Of a DNA stretch of 64,000 bases, positions 55,216 to 64,000 are shown piece by piece. A program made the position numbers and the translations under genes. Each line of letters starts with the position of its first letter. Within the stretch, counting starts at the first letter, position 1. The DNA is from Ryuthela nishihirai (lineage: Eukaryota; Arthropoda; Arachnida; Araneae; Heptathelidae). The notes beneath the pieces were generated by a model. It had not been told where the DNA came from and made no database searches. It worked only from the letters and a program-made list of their open reading frames with translations. The stretch lies in contig JAWZYU010000017.1 of NCBI GenBank assembly GCA_038380435.1, forward strand, positions 25,977,283 through 26,041,282. The letters are read 5' to 3'.

Positions 55216-56183
55216 CAGAAATAAATTGACGTTTTCTGGAACTTCAAACATCTAATAAAGGATCTGAATATCTGGAATCTCGGAATGTAAAATCGAAGAC
55301 CAGTGAAACGTTTAGAAATAGAAAAGGAAAAAGTCGATGCTTTGGAATCAACATCAGAAGTGACATCCTTGGGAGTGTCTGATGACAGTTTTAGTTTCCT
55401 TTCATACAAATTGAGAAAAAAAAAAGAAGTTGGAGCATGCTGCAAAAATGGAAAAAAAAAGTACCCAAATCAAACTGTTGACTAGAATAAAATGATAAAA
55501 AGAATGAGAGAATAACAGGAGCACTTCAGAGGCTGTGGGTGAAAAATATATGAGAAAAAATATTGAAGCAAAAGTTGAAAGGAATTTCAATCTACAATTT
55601 ACGCTTCTTTTCAGTCTTTAGAGCAGGAAAGGAAAGCGAAATCGTTGAAGGGTTGAGGAAAGGGAACTGACTACACGATTGTGTAATATGACGTTGAAAC
55701 AAATTTCTTCAATTCGTTGTCGAATTTTCTGTTCAGGGGGCTTATTTAGAATCGAAGGAAGTTCCGTTATACGACGTGTTCGGAGAACTTGATTTCGAAT
55801 GGATTCACTTTGACGTTTAAAGTGGCACTGGAAATATATTTTTCTGTGTCGACTTCCGTAAGTAACTTTCAAATTGAGGCTTTTTTTTTGAATTCACGAA
55901 GAGAGTCTGAGGTGTATCGATTATTTTTTTCTGCAAGGCTTAGCTTCTAAACGATATTTTTCCATTTCATTTTGGAAAAAGGCAACTACCTATAAAAGTT
56001 AGCAAACTTAGGTTCTTCAACATCAGTAGGGTTGTAAGAGTCGTAAGGCGATGCGAATTGATTTCCATAGAAAGTGAAATCAGGGAGAGTACGAAATTCG
56101 AGGAGCTGGTGGAATTTAAAGGGAGTTGTTCGAAATCAACGAATTTGCTCTAAATATAAGAGGAGCAGCTTCAAAGATTAACT

Positions 56184-56554
56184 TGGGCGGGGGTGGCTCA
56201 GTCGGTAGCGCGCCAGGCTCGTAATCTGTAGTTCCCAGGTTCGAGTCCCAGCTGGGTCAGCGTTGAGATTTATCTTCGCAAAATTCCCTGCCCACGGTCA
56301 GTAGGGGACACCGATGGGCTTGGAAAGGCCGCCGTCCGTCGGATGGGACGTTAAGCCGTGGCACCGTGTGCGGGAGAGCCATACCCTGTGCACGTTAAAG
56401 AACACGCTGGATGGCCTTGACGGGAGGCTACCATCTTGTCTCCCAACAGCTGTTCCAGTGGATCCCCAACCTTCTCTGAGCCTTCGGGGTCCATGTGACC
56501 TGGCCATTTAGCCCATTGTGTACAAAAAAAGTGCCGCTCAGAGGTAAAACAACC
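56184..56554 (+). mobile_element. SINE-A with TSD
   Basis: A sense copy near consensus with small deletions (CCCTGCCCACGG; GGATCCCCAACC). A perfect 12-bp duplication, CAAAGATTAACT, lies at 56172-56183 and 56555-56566. Confidence 0.94.
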
Positions 56555-56689
56555 CAAAGATTAACTAAAATTTAAGGGGGGGAAGTTGTTAAAAGAATCA
56601 AAGGGAATGCTCAAAATTTAAAGAGAATTATTCAAAAAAAGTTTTGTTTATAATTCAAGAGAGTTGTTTTAAATTTAAAGAGAGTCGTC

Positions 56690-57600
56690 ACGGTAGGAAC
56701 ATAAATGCTTTTGAGTGCATATCTCAGTTTAATTATCTCTGGTTTTGCAAAGGATACTGGTAATGTGCAACATGATATAAAATAAGGGTATAACAATTAA
56801 AATGCAAATTACGCTGTGCGATAATTTGATCGTTCTCAAGTTTGGTATGGTAGTGAAACTTGAACGTTTGCAAGCAAGATAACTGGAAACTTGATGCCTT
56901 TGATTTTAGATGTTTGCGCAGTAACTTGGACATTATGTGTTTCAACTTTGTAAGTAATGATGAGGTTAAGCAAAGCAGTCAGCAACCTCTTTTGAGCAGC
57001 ATATTGTGCAGAGAGAAACGCCGTTGGGTTGGTCATGTTGCCCGTCATGCCATTCGGTTATAACTACAGGTTAGAGTTACTAACAGTGAGCCTATAAGCC
57101 TCAGATTGGATTGGATTGTTTTACCTCTGAGCGGCACTTTTTTGCACACAATGGGCTAAATGGCCAGGTCACATGGGCCCCGAAGGCTCAGAGAAGGTTG
57201 GGGGAGGGGACCCACTGGAACAGCTGTTGGGAGACAGATGGTAGCCTCTCGTCAAGGCCATCCAGCGTGTTCTTTAACGTGCACAGGGTATGGCTCTCCC
57301 GCACACGGGGCCACGGCTTAACGTCCCATCCGACGGAAGGCGGCCTTTCCAAACCCATCGGTGTCCCCTACTGACCGTGGGCAGGGCGGGGAATTTTGCG
57401 GAGATAAATCTCAACGCTGACCCAGCTGGGACTCGAACCTGGGAACTACAGATTACGAGCCTGGCGCGCTATCGACTGAGCCACCCCCGCCCCAAATATA
57501 AGCCTGAGAAAAAGGTGAAGATCTACAATGCAGTGGATAGACAATGTCAAATTCGCCATTCTGCTCTTGATGAGGAAGAGGCGCCGATGGGCTGGGAAAG
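56690..57600 (+). pseudogene. RTE-like LINE fragment split by a SINE
   Basis: The plus frames show ISQFNYLWFC (cf. VSQFNYLGSY of the 47 kb copy), then CKQDNWKLDAFDFRCLRS, FVSNDEVKQSSQQPLLSS and ILCREKRRWVGHVARH. After the SINE at 57102-57496 a weaker continuation encodes MQWIDNVK (cf. MWWAENVK at 54260). Stops and frameshifts are present and the RT core is missing. Confidence 0.85.
57102..57496 (-). mobile_element. SINE-A in a LINE remnant, with TSD
   Basis: Antisense, near consensus, with a (GATTG)n-type tail variant. A 9-bp duplication, TATAAGCCT, lies at 57093-57101 and 57497-57505. Confidence 0.92.
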
Positions 57601-57604
57601 AGTT

Positions 57605-58990
57605 GTTTATTGTATGAATTTTTAGAAAAGCATATATACAAATATGTTAATAATTTTTTAGATAAATGCAAAATAATCACAAATAGGCAGTACGAGTTTA
57701 GGAAGAACAGAGGAACAATTGATTTATTAGATAATTTCTCACAATACTCAATTCTGGAAAAAAATGTTTGTGCTATATTTATAGATTTGAATAAAGCATT
57801 TGATACGGTTAACCATGACATATTGTTTAAAACATTCTCATTGGTGGGAATTCGAGATTCACTGAATGAATAGTTCAAAAATTACTTGTCTAATAGGGCC
57901 TATCATCACTAGGATTGAAAATTGTGAGAGTGGAGATCAAATTTTAAAATCAGGTATACCACAGGGTTCAGTATTAGTGCCACTTTTTTATTTGCAATTT
58001 ATCTAGATGATTTAGCAGAAATAAATTTTCAGGGTAATTTGTGTATGTTTGCTGACGATACCGTTCTGCTGAACGCAGTATGCAGGTAGAAGAAGTAGTT
58101 AGATGTGCACGAAACGACTATAATGTAGCAAATTCTTGGTTTCAGAAAAAACAAACTCTTCTTAAATAAAGAAAAAACGAAATATATAATCATTTAGAGT
58201 AGGTAACTAGAACAACAACAAGTTAAATAATTTATGCATTAAAACGCATAGCTATAACTGTCTATGTTGTTGGGTTGTTTTACCTCTGAGCGGCACTTTT
58301 TTGCACACCATGGGCTAAATGGGCAGGTCACATGGATCCCGAAGGCTCAGAGAAGGTTGGGGGAGGGGACCCACTGGAACAGCTGTTGGGAGACAGATGG
58401 TAGCCTCCCGTCAAGGCCATCCAGCGTGTTCTTTAACGTGCACAGGGTATGGCTCTCCCGCACACGGATTAACGTCCCATCAGACGGACGGCGGCCTTTC
58501 CAAGCCCATCGGTGTCCCCTACTGACCGTGGGCAGGACGGGGAATTTTGCGGAGATAAATCTCAACGCTGACCCAGCTGGGACTCGAACCTGGGAACTAC
58601 AGATTACGAGCCTGGCGCGCTACCGACTGAGCCACCCCCGCCCCATAATAACTGTCTATGTAAATTAAACCTTTACCAAAGTGCATGTCTCTGCCCAATT
58701 GTGGAAGAGGTTAATAAAATTCAATATTTGGGGAATTATATTGACCAAGATTTTAAATGGAAATCGCACATGAAATATTCTTGTTATAAACTAAGGTATG
58801 CATCTTACAAAGTGTTGAAGTTGAATACTCTTATTCCATTGGATGTCATAACAATGATATATAAAGCTCTCTGTGAATCAATCGTTAGTATGGTATCAGT
58901 ATATATGGATGCACATATAAATCTGTTTTAAGTAATATTAAACGAATACAAAAAATTACTCAAATAATATTGTTAAATTCAATAAACATG
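57605..58990 (+). pseudogene. Jockey/CR1-like LINE pseudogene
   Basis: The RT part reads ITNRQYEFRKNRGTIDLL, IFIDLNKAFDTVNHDILF (motif A with its Asp), GIPQGSVL (motif B), AIYLDDLAEINFQGN and MFADDTVLL (motif C). Past the SINE at 58268-58647 come VEEVNKIQYLGNYIDQDFKW, KSHMKYSCYKLRYASYKVLK, the YKALCESIV block and SNIKRIQKIT. This order is that of Jockey/CR1-type elements and differs from the RTE-like copies. A stop at ~57871 and frameshifts near 57985 and 58080 disable it. No endonuclease domain. Confidence 0.85.
58268..58647 (-). mobile_element. SINE-A in a LINE pseudogene, with TSD
   Basis: Antisense. A perfect 14-bp duplication, ATAACTGTCTATGT, lies at 58254-58267 and 58648-58661, interrupting the Jockey/CR1-like frame. 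A 10-bp gap removes GGGCCACGGC in the core. Confidence 0.95.
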
Positions 58991-59045
58991 TCATTAATGA
59001 ATATCAACTTGGCAATAGTTTTCATTATCTGAACATTTTATCAAA

Positions 59046-59224
59046 GGCTTAACGTCCCATCCGACGGACGGCGACCTTTCCAAGCCCATCAGTGTCCCTT
59101 ACTGACCGTGGACGGACGAGGAGTTTTGCGGAGATAAATCTCATCGCTGACCAAGCTGGGACTCGAATCCTGGGAACTGCTGATTACGAACCTGGCGCGC
59201 TACCGACTGAGTCACCTCTACCCC
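59046..59224 (-). mobile_element. SINE-A head half
   Basis: An antisense copy keeping only the core from GGCTTAACGTCCCATCCGAC to the tRNA-like head (TACCGACTGAGTCACC). The tail half is lost. It borders the 37-bp array. Confidence 0.85.
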
Positions 59225-62055
59225 CTGTTGAAGAAGTGTGACTGTTATTGTTGCAGTGATCGTGTTGGAGAGATATGACTGTTATTGTTGCTGGGAGAGT
59301 GTTGGAATGGTGTGACTGTTATTGTTGCTCAGAGAGTGTTGGAATGGTGTGACTGTTATTGTTGCTCGGAGAGTGTTGGAATGGTGTGACTGTTATTGTT
59401 GCTGGGAGAGTGTTGGAAAGGTGTGACTGTTATTGTTGCTGGGAGAGTGTTGGAATGGTGTGACTGTTATTGTTGCTGGGAGAGTGTTGGAATGGTGTGA
59501 CTGTTATTGTTGCTGGGAGAGTGTTGGAATGGTGTGACTGTTATTGTTGCTGGGAGAGTGTTGGAATGGTGTGACTGTTATTGTTGCTGGGAGAGTGTTG
59601 GAATGGTGTGACTGTTATTGTTGCTGGGAGAGTGTTGGAATGGTGTGACTGTTATTGTTGCTGGGAGAGTGTTGGAATGGTGTGACTGTTATTGTTGCTG
59701 GGAGAGTGTTGGAATGGTGTGACTGTTATTGTTGCTGGGAGAGTGTTGGAATGGTGTGACTGTTATTGTTGCTGGGAGAGTGTTGGAATGGTGTGACTGT
59801 TATTGTTGCTGGGAGAGTGTTGGAATGGTGTGACTGTTATTGTTGCTCGGAGAGTGTTGGAATGGTGTGACTGTTATTGTTGCTGGGAGAGTGTTGGAAT
59901 GGTGTGACTGTTATTGTTGCTGGGAGAGTGTTGGAATGGTGTGACTGTTATTGTTGCTGGGAGAGTGTTGGAATGGTGTGACTGTTATTGTTGCTGGGAG
60001 AGTGTTGGAATGGTGTGACTGTTATTGTTGCTGGGAGAGTGTTGGAATGGTGTGACTGTTATTGTTGCTCGGAGAGTGTTGGAATGGTGTGACTGTTATT
60101 GTTGCTGGGAGAGTGTTGGAATGGTGTGACTGTTATTGTTGCTGGGAGAGTGTTGGAATGGTGTGACTGTTATTGTTGCTGGGAGAGTGTTGGAATGGTG
60201 TGACTGTTATTGTTGCTGGGAGAGTGTTGGAATGGTGTGACTGTTATTGTTGCTGGGAGAGTGTTGGAATGGTGTGACTGTTATTGTTGCTGGGAGAGTG
60301 TTGGAATGGTGTGACTGTTATTGTTGCTGGGAGAGTGTTGGAATGGTGTGACTGTTATTGTTGCTGGGAGAGTGTTGGAATGGTGTGACTGTTATTGTTG
60401 CTGGGAGAGTGTTGGAATGGTGTGACTGTTATTGTTGCTGGGAGAGTGTTGGAATGGTGTGACTGTTATTGTTGCTCGGAGAGTGTTGGAATGGTGTGAC
60501 TGTTATTGTTGCTGGGAGAGTGTTGGAATGGTGTGACTGTTATTGTTGCTGGGAGAGTGTTGGAATGGTGTGACTGTTATTGTTGCTGGGAGAGTGTTGG
60601 AATGGTGTGACTGTTATTGTTGCTGGGAGAGTGTTGGAATGGTGTGACTGTTATTGTTGCTGGGAGAGTGTTGGAATGGTGTGACTGTTATTGTTGCTGG
60701 GAGAGTGTTGGAATGGTGTGACTGTTATTGTTGCTGGGAGAGTGTTGGAATGGTGTGACTGTTATTGTTGCTGGGAGAGTGTTGGAATGGTGTGACTGTT
60801 ATTGTTGCTGGGAGAGTGTTGGAATGGTGTGACTGTTATTGTTGCTGGGAGAGTGTTGGAATGGTGTGACTGTTATTGTTGCTCGGAGAGTGTTGGAATG
60901 GTGTGACTGTTATTGTTGCTGGGAGAGTGTTGGAATGGTGTGACTGTTATTGTTGCTGGGAGAGTGTTGGAATGGTGTGACTGTTATTGTTGCTGGGAGA
61001 GTGTTGGAATGGTGTGACTGTTATTGTTGCTGGGAGAGTGTTGGAATGGTGTGACTGTTATTGTTGCTGGGAGAGTGTTGGAATGGTGTGACTGTTATTG
61101 TTGCTGGGAGAGTGTTGGAATGGTGTGACTGTTATTGTTGCTGGGAGAGTGTTGGAATGGTGTGACTGTTATTGTTGCTGGGAGAGTGTTGGAAAGGTGT
61201 GACTGTTATTGTTGCTGGGAGAGTGTTGGAATGGTGTGACTGTTATTGTTGCTGGGAGAGTGTTGGAATGGTGTGACTGTTATTGTTGCTGGGAGAGTGT
61301 TGGAATGGTGTGACTGTTATTGTTGCTGGGAGAGTGTTGGAATGGTGTGACTGTTATTGTTGCTGGGAGAGTGTTGGAATGGTGTGACTGTTATTGTTGC
61401 TGGGAGAGTGTTGGAATGGTGTGACTGTTATTGTTGCTGGGAGAGTGTTGGAATGGTGTGACTGTTATTGTTGCTGGGAGAGTGTTGGAATGGTGTGACT
61501 GTTATTGTTGCTGGGAGAGTGTTGGAATGGTGTGACTGTTATTGTTGCTGGGAGAGTGTTGGAATGGTGTGACTGTTATTGTTGCTGGGAGAGTGTTGGA
61601 ATGGTGTGACTGTTATTGTTGCTCGGAGAGTGTTGGAATGGTGTGACTGTTATTTTTGCTCGGAGAGTGTTGGAATGGTGTGACTGTTATTGTTGCTCGG
61701 AGAGTGTTGGAATGGTGTGACTGTTATTGTTGCTGGGAGAGTGTTGGAATGGTGTGACTGTTATTGTTGCTGGGAGAGTGTTGGAATGGTGTGACTGTTA
61801 TTGTTGCTGGGAGAGTGTTGGAATGGTGTGACTGTTATTGTTGCTGGGAGAGTGTTGGAATGGTGTGACTGTTATTGTTGCTGGGAGAGTGTTGGAATGG
61901 TGTGACTGTTATTGTTGCTCGGAGAGTGTTGGAATGGTGTGACTGTTATTGTTGCTGGGAGAGTGTTGGAATGGTGTGACTGTTTTTGTTGCTCGGAGAG
62001 TGTTGGGATGGTGTGACTGTTATTGTTGCTGGGAACGTGTTAAAGAAGTGTGACT
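59225..62055 (+). repeat. 37-bp satellite, ~76 units
   Basis: The unit is TGTGACTGTTATTGTTGCTG GGAGAGTGTTGGAATGG. Nearly all units are identical. The main variant is GCTGGGAG/GCTCGGAG, which recurs irregularly (e.g. 59846, 60068, 60475, 60882, 61621). The first and last units are more diverged, as in other satellites. 37 is prime to three, and there is no coding frame. Confidence 0.96.
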
Positions 62056-62493
62056 GTTATTTGCCCTCTAATCCCCTCTAATAAGCTTAAAACCGTGAAC
62101 GGCGTGACGTGTCGTCGAAATTTGGAGTTCCGTGCCTGTTGGAATTCCAACTACCTCCACCTTTTTCCTCGTCCCTTGCATAGCCTTGAGGGGTGTTTGA
62201 GAGTTGAATCAGAACCACGTGGTGTCTCTGGTTGATAAGCACATGCTCAATGAGGAGATTGTGCGGCATCTGCAATGGAGGAAGAAATGTCCAGAACATC
62301 GGTACAGATCTATAAAAATCTGAACAAATCCCGGGAAATCGGGAAATATTCCCTACTTAACAGCCACGAATCCTGAGGCTGGGAAATTTCCCACTTGCAA
62401 ACAGAAGATATGAAATTTTTCACGCACGTCATTTCTCACTTAGTATCTGTAAAGCAAAACTTACTTTGAGTACTTTCTCTGCAACTAAGCACG
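62056..62493. other. No recognisable feature
   Basis: Unique sequence with short open frames on both strands (61 codons plus, 70 codons minus) and a small GGGAAAT(C/T) repeat cluster near 62330-62390. No domain recognised. Confidence 0.35.
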
Positions 62494-62715
62494 CCAGGAT
62501 TTAGAAAAAAATAAAGAGTAGGAGGGGAGGGGGCGTTGAAGAGACTGGAATTTCACTGCAGCATAACGTTTTCCGTTCCTTTTGAAGGTCTTTTAAAAGT
62601 TTTGAATGCATGAAATATGCATAAGTTTAATAATATTTTTGCTTCCATCACCCTTACTAGCATTCTCAAAGGAATTCTCTCTCTTCCCGCCCCCTTTAAA
62701 TTCTGCCCTGCATCC
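62494..62715 (-). mobile_element. hAT-type MITE (Mite-G), inverse
   Basis: It runs from CAGGATTTAGAAAAAAATAA through TTTCACTGCAGCATAACGTT and ACCCTTACTAGCATTC to CTGCCCTGCATCCATG, the inverse of the 46806 copy. Target duplication not clear. Confidence 0.7.
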
Positions 62716-62880
62716 ATGTAGTCCTCCATCACTGGATTTACCTACAGCAGCGTTGTTCGTAGACATGACATTTGTAAACCGATGTAAAAACAAACTTGAT
62801 GTATTTCTCTTTATTACAGTTCTTTTCCTTTCCTGGGACAATTGGTTATATATGTGTTGATGTTATATTTCCTTTTACCA

Positions 62881-62985
62881 TTGGGTTGAGCCACTTCCGA
62901 GAGGCACTTTTTTGCACACAAGACCCCGAGTTCTTAGAGAAGGTTAGGGGACCCATTGGACAGATGTTAGGAGACAGATGGAGTC
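62881..62985 (-). mobile_element. SINE-A tail fragment
   Basis: TTGGGTTGAGCCACTTCCGA, GGCACTTTTTTGCACACA, GAGAAGGTTAGGGGACCC and TAGGAGACAGATGGA stay in the antisense order. The rest is missing. Confidence 0.75.
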
Positions 62986-63042
62986 GGAAATAAGAATAAA
63001 TATATTGATATCACATACATTGTGTTTTTACAAAAGAGAGTT

Positions 63043-63392
63043 TGGGTTGGGGTTGTTTTATCTCTGAGAGGCACTTTGTTGCACACAATGGGCTGAATGG
63101 CCAGGTCACAAGGACCCCGAAGGCTCAGAGTAGGTTTGGGGAGGGAACTCGCTGGAACAGCTGTTGGGAGACAGATTGTAGCCTCCCGTCAAGGCCATCC
63201 AGTGTGTTCATTAACGTGCACAGGGTATGGGCTCTGCCGCACACGGGGCCACGTCTTAACGTCCCATCCGACGGACGGTGGCTTTTCCAATTCCATTGGT
63301 GGACAATTAGGATATTTTTCTTTGCGATTTATCTCATCGAAACTTCCCGTTCTTCCTGTAGATTACGCTACCGACTGAGCCACCCCTTCCAT
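63043..63392 (-). mobile_element. SINE-A, diverged with a damaged head
   Basis: Antisense. The tail and core are good to GTCCCATCCGACGGACGG, after which the head region is partly replaced (TGGACAATTAGGATATTTTT) before CTACCGACTGAGCCACCCC. Confidence 0.85.
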
Positions 63393-63575
63393 CTTTTCAT
63401 CATTACTTTCAATTAAGTTGCTTTTCAATACTTTCACACAGAAAGAGATTTAGCTTTTGTAACGTTCTCAAACCTTCTGACATCTAAAAATAAAAGCAAT
63501 TCTCCGCAGCAGAAGTAGCTTTAAAGTAAATTGGAGCTTGCTAAAGAACACGATGGAGTTTGCTTTTCGGTCACC

Positions 63576-63685
63576 TACAGTCGCTCAAAAAAATATCCGA
63601 ACACTATAGTTGATTGCAGAATTCATAAAAAATATCTGGCAACGATTTTTTTAGAAATTAGTGATCTTGCAACCTTCGTGTCACG
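63576..63685. mobile_element. Tc1-type inverted-repeat element, left end
   Basis: TACAGTCGCTCAAAAAAATA to CAACCTTCGTGTCACG, the left arm of the element family at 40597. It is cut off at the SINE that follows. Confidence 0.8.
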
Positions 63686-63693
63686 CCGCTCCA

Positions 63694-64000
63694 CCGCCGT
63701 CCGTCGGATGAGACGTTAAGCCGTGGCAACGTGTGCGGGAGAGCCATACCCTGTGCACGTTAAAGAACATGCTGGATGGCCTTGACGGGAGGCTACCATC
63801 TGCCTCCCAACAACTGTTCCAGTGGGTCCCCTCCCCCAACCTTCTCTGAGACTTCGGTGTCCTTGTGACCTGGCCATTTAGACCGTGGTGTGCAAAAAAG
63901 TGCCGCTCAGAGGTAAAACAACCCAACGTTAAAGAACACGCTGGATGGTCTTGATGGGAGGCTACCATCTGTCTCCCAATGGCTGTTCCAGTGGGTACCC
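63694..64000 (+). mobile_element. SINE-A with repeated 3' half, runs off the window
   Basis: A sense copy starting in the core (CCGCCGTCCGTCGGATGAGA) and running to AAACAACCCAA, then joined straight to CGTTAAAGAACACGCTGG at about 63928 and into a second 3' half that is cut by the window end. This is the third locus with the same junction. Confidence 0.92.

Noticed and set aside
1..64000. Telomeric origin suggested by TTGGG/AACCC repeats
   Set aside because: These occur only as a few units at SINE-A tails, never as long arrays, and differ from the usual arthropod TTAGG.

Overview
The window looks like repeat-dense, non-coding DNA from an animal nuclear genome. It is AT-rich. Tandem arrays and short interspersed elements fill most of it, and I found no intact host gene in 64 kb. 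The mobile elements (mariner, Tc1-like, hAT-type MITEs, RTE-like and Jockey/CR1-like LINE remnants, two tRNA-derived SINE families) fit an invertebrate, probably an arthropod. A chelicerate is possible, but that is inference.

Dispersed layer. The dominant repeat, called SINE-A here, is about 385 bp. It has a tRNA-Met-like head with pol III boxes, a conserved core holding two ACGTTAA motifs, and an (AACCC)n-like tail. About 45 copies or pieces lie on both strands, many with perfect 8-16 bp target-site duplications (TSDs). SINE-B is about 200 bp with a tRNA-Ser/Leu-like head and ends near GCTGCTTGAGGGG. Fold-back MITEs, hAT-type MITEs with 8-bp TSDs, and Tc1-type inverted-repeat elements fill much of the rest.

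Left part (1-20.9 kb): SINEs, MITEs, a broken mariner (6.7-8.2 kb) split by a SINE, a Tc1-like transposase remnant carrying a hAT MITE (11.7-12.6 kb), and a degenerate fold-back repeat field (15.4-17.1 kb).

Middle (20.98-28.68 kb): the most striking object, a mariner element swollen to 7.7 kb. Two adjoining arrays, about 9 copies of 140 bp and about 52 copies of 114 bp, both derive from the transposase HTH region and share a 39-bp core. Next come related 31-bp and 62-bp satellites (30.5-33.7 kb) and a 533-bp array of seven SINE-A copies (36.75-40.34 kb).

Right part (40.3-64 kb): a composite inverted-repeat element with internal hairpins, a 42-bp array (44.4-46.8 kb), an RTE-like reverse-transcriptase pseudogene (47.2-48.8 kb), a 34-bp array (50.8-51.4 kb), more LINE pieces (54.2, 56.7 and 57.6-59.0 kb) and a 37-bp array of about 76 units (59.2-62.05 kb).

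I see no operon, CRISPR array, rRNA or convincing functional tRNA. The very long open frames over the arrays arise because the 114-bp and 42-bp units are multiples of three without stops. What deserves attention is repeat biology: how transposon segments became satellites, and a SINE variant with a repeated tail that appears to have moved as such.
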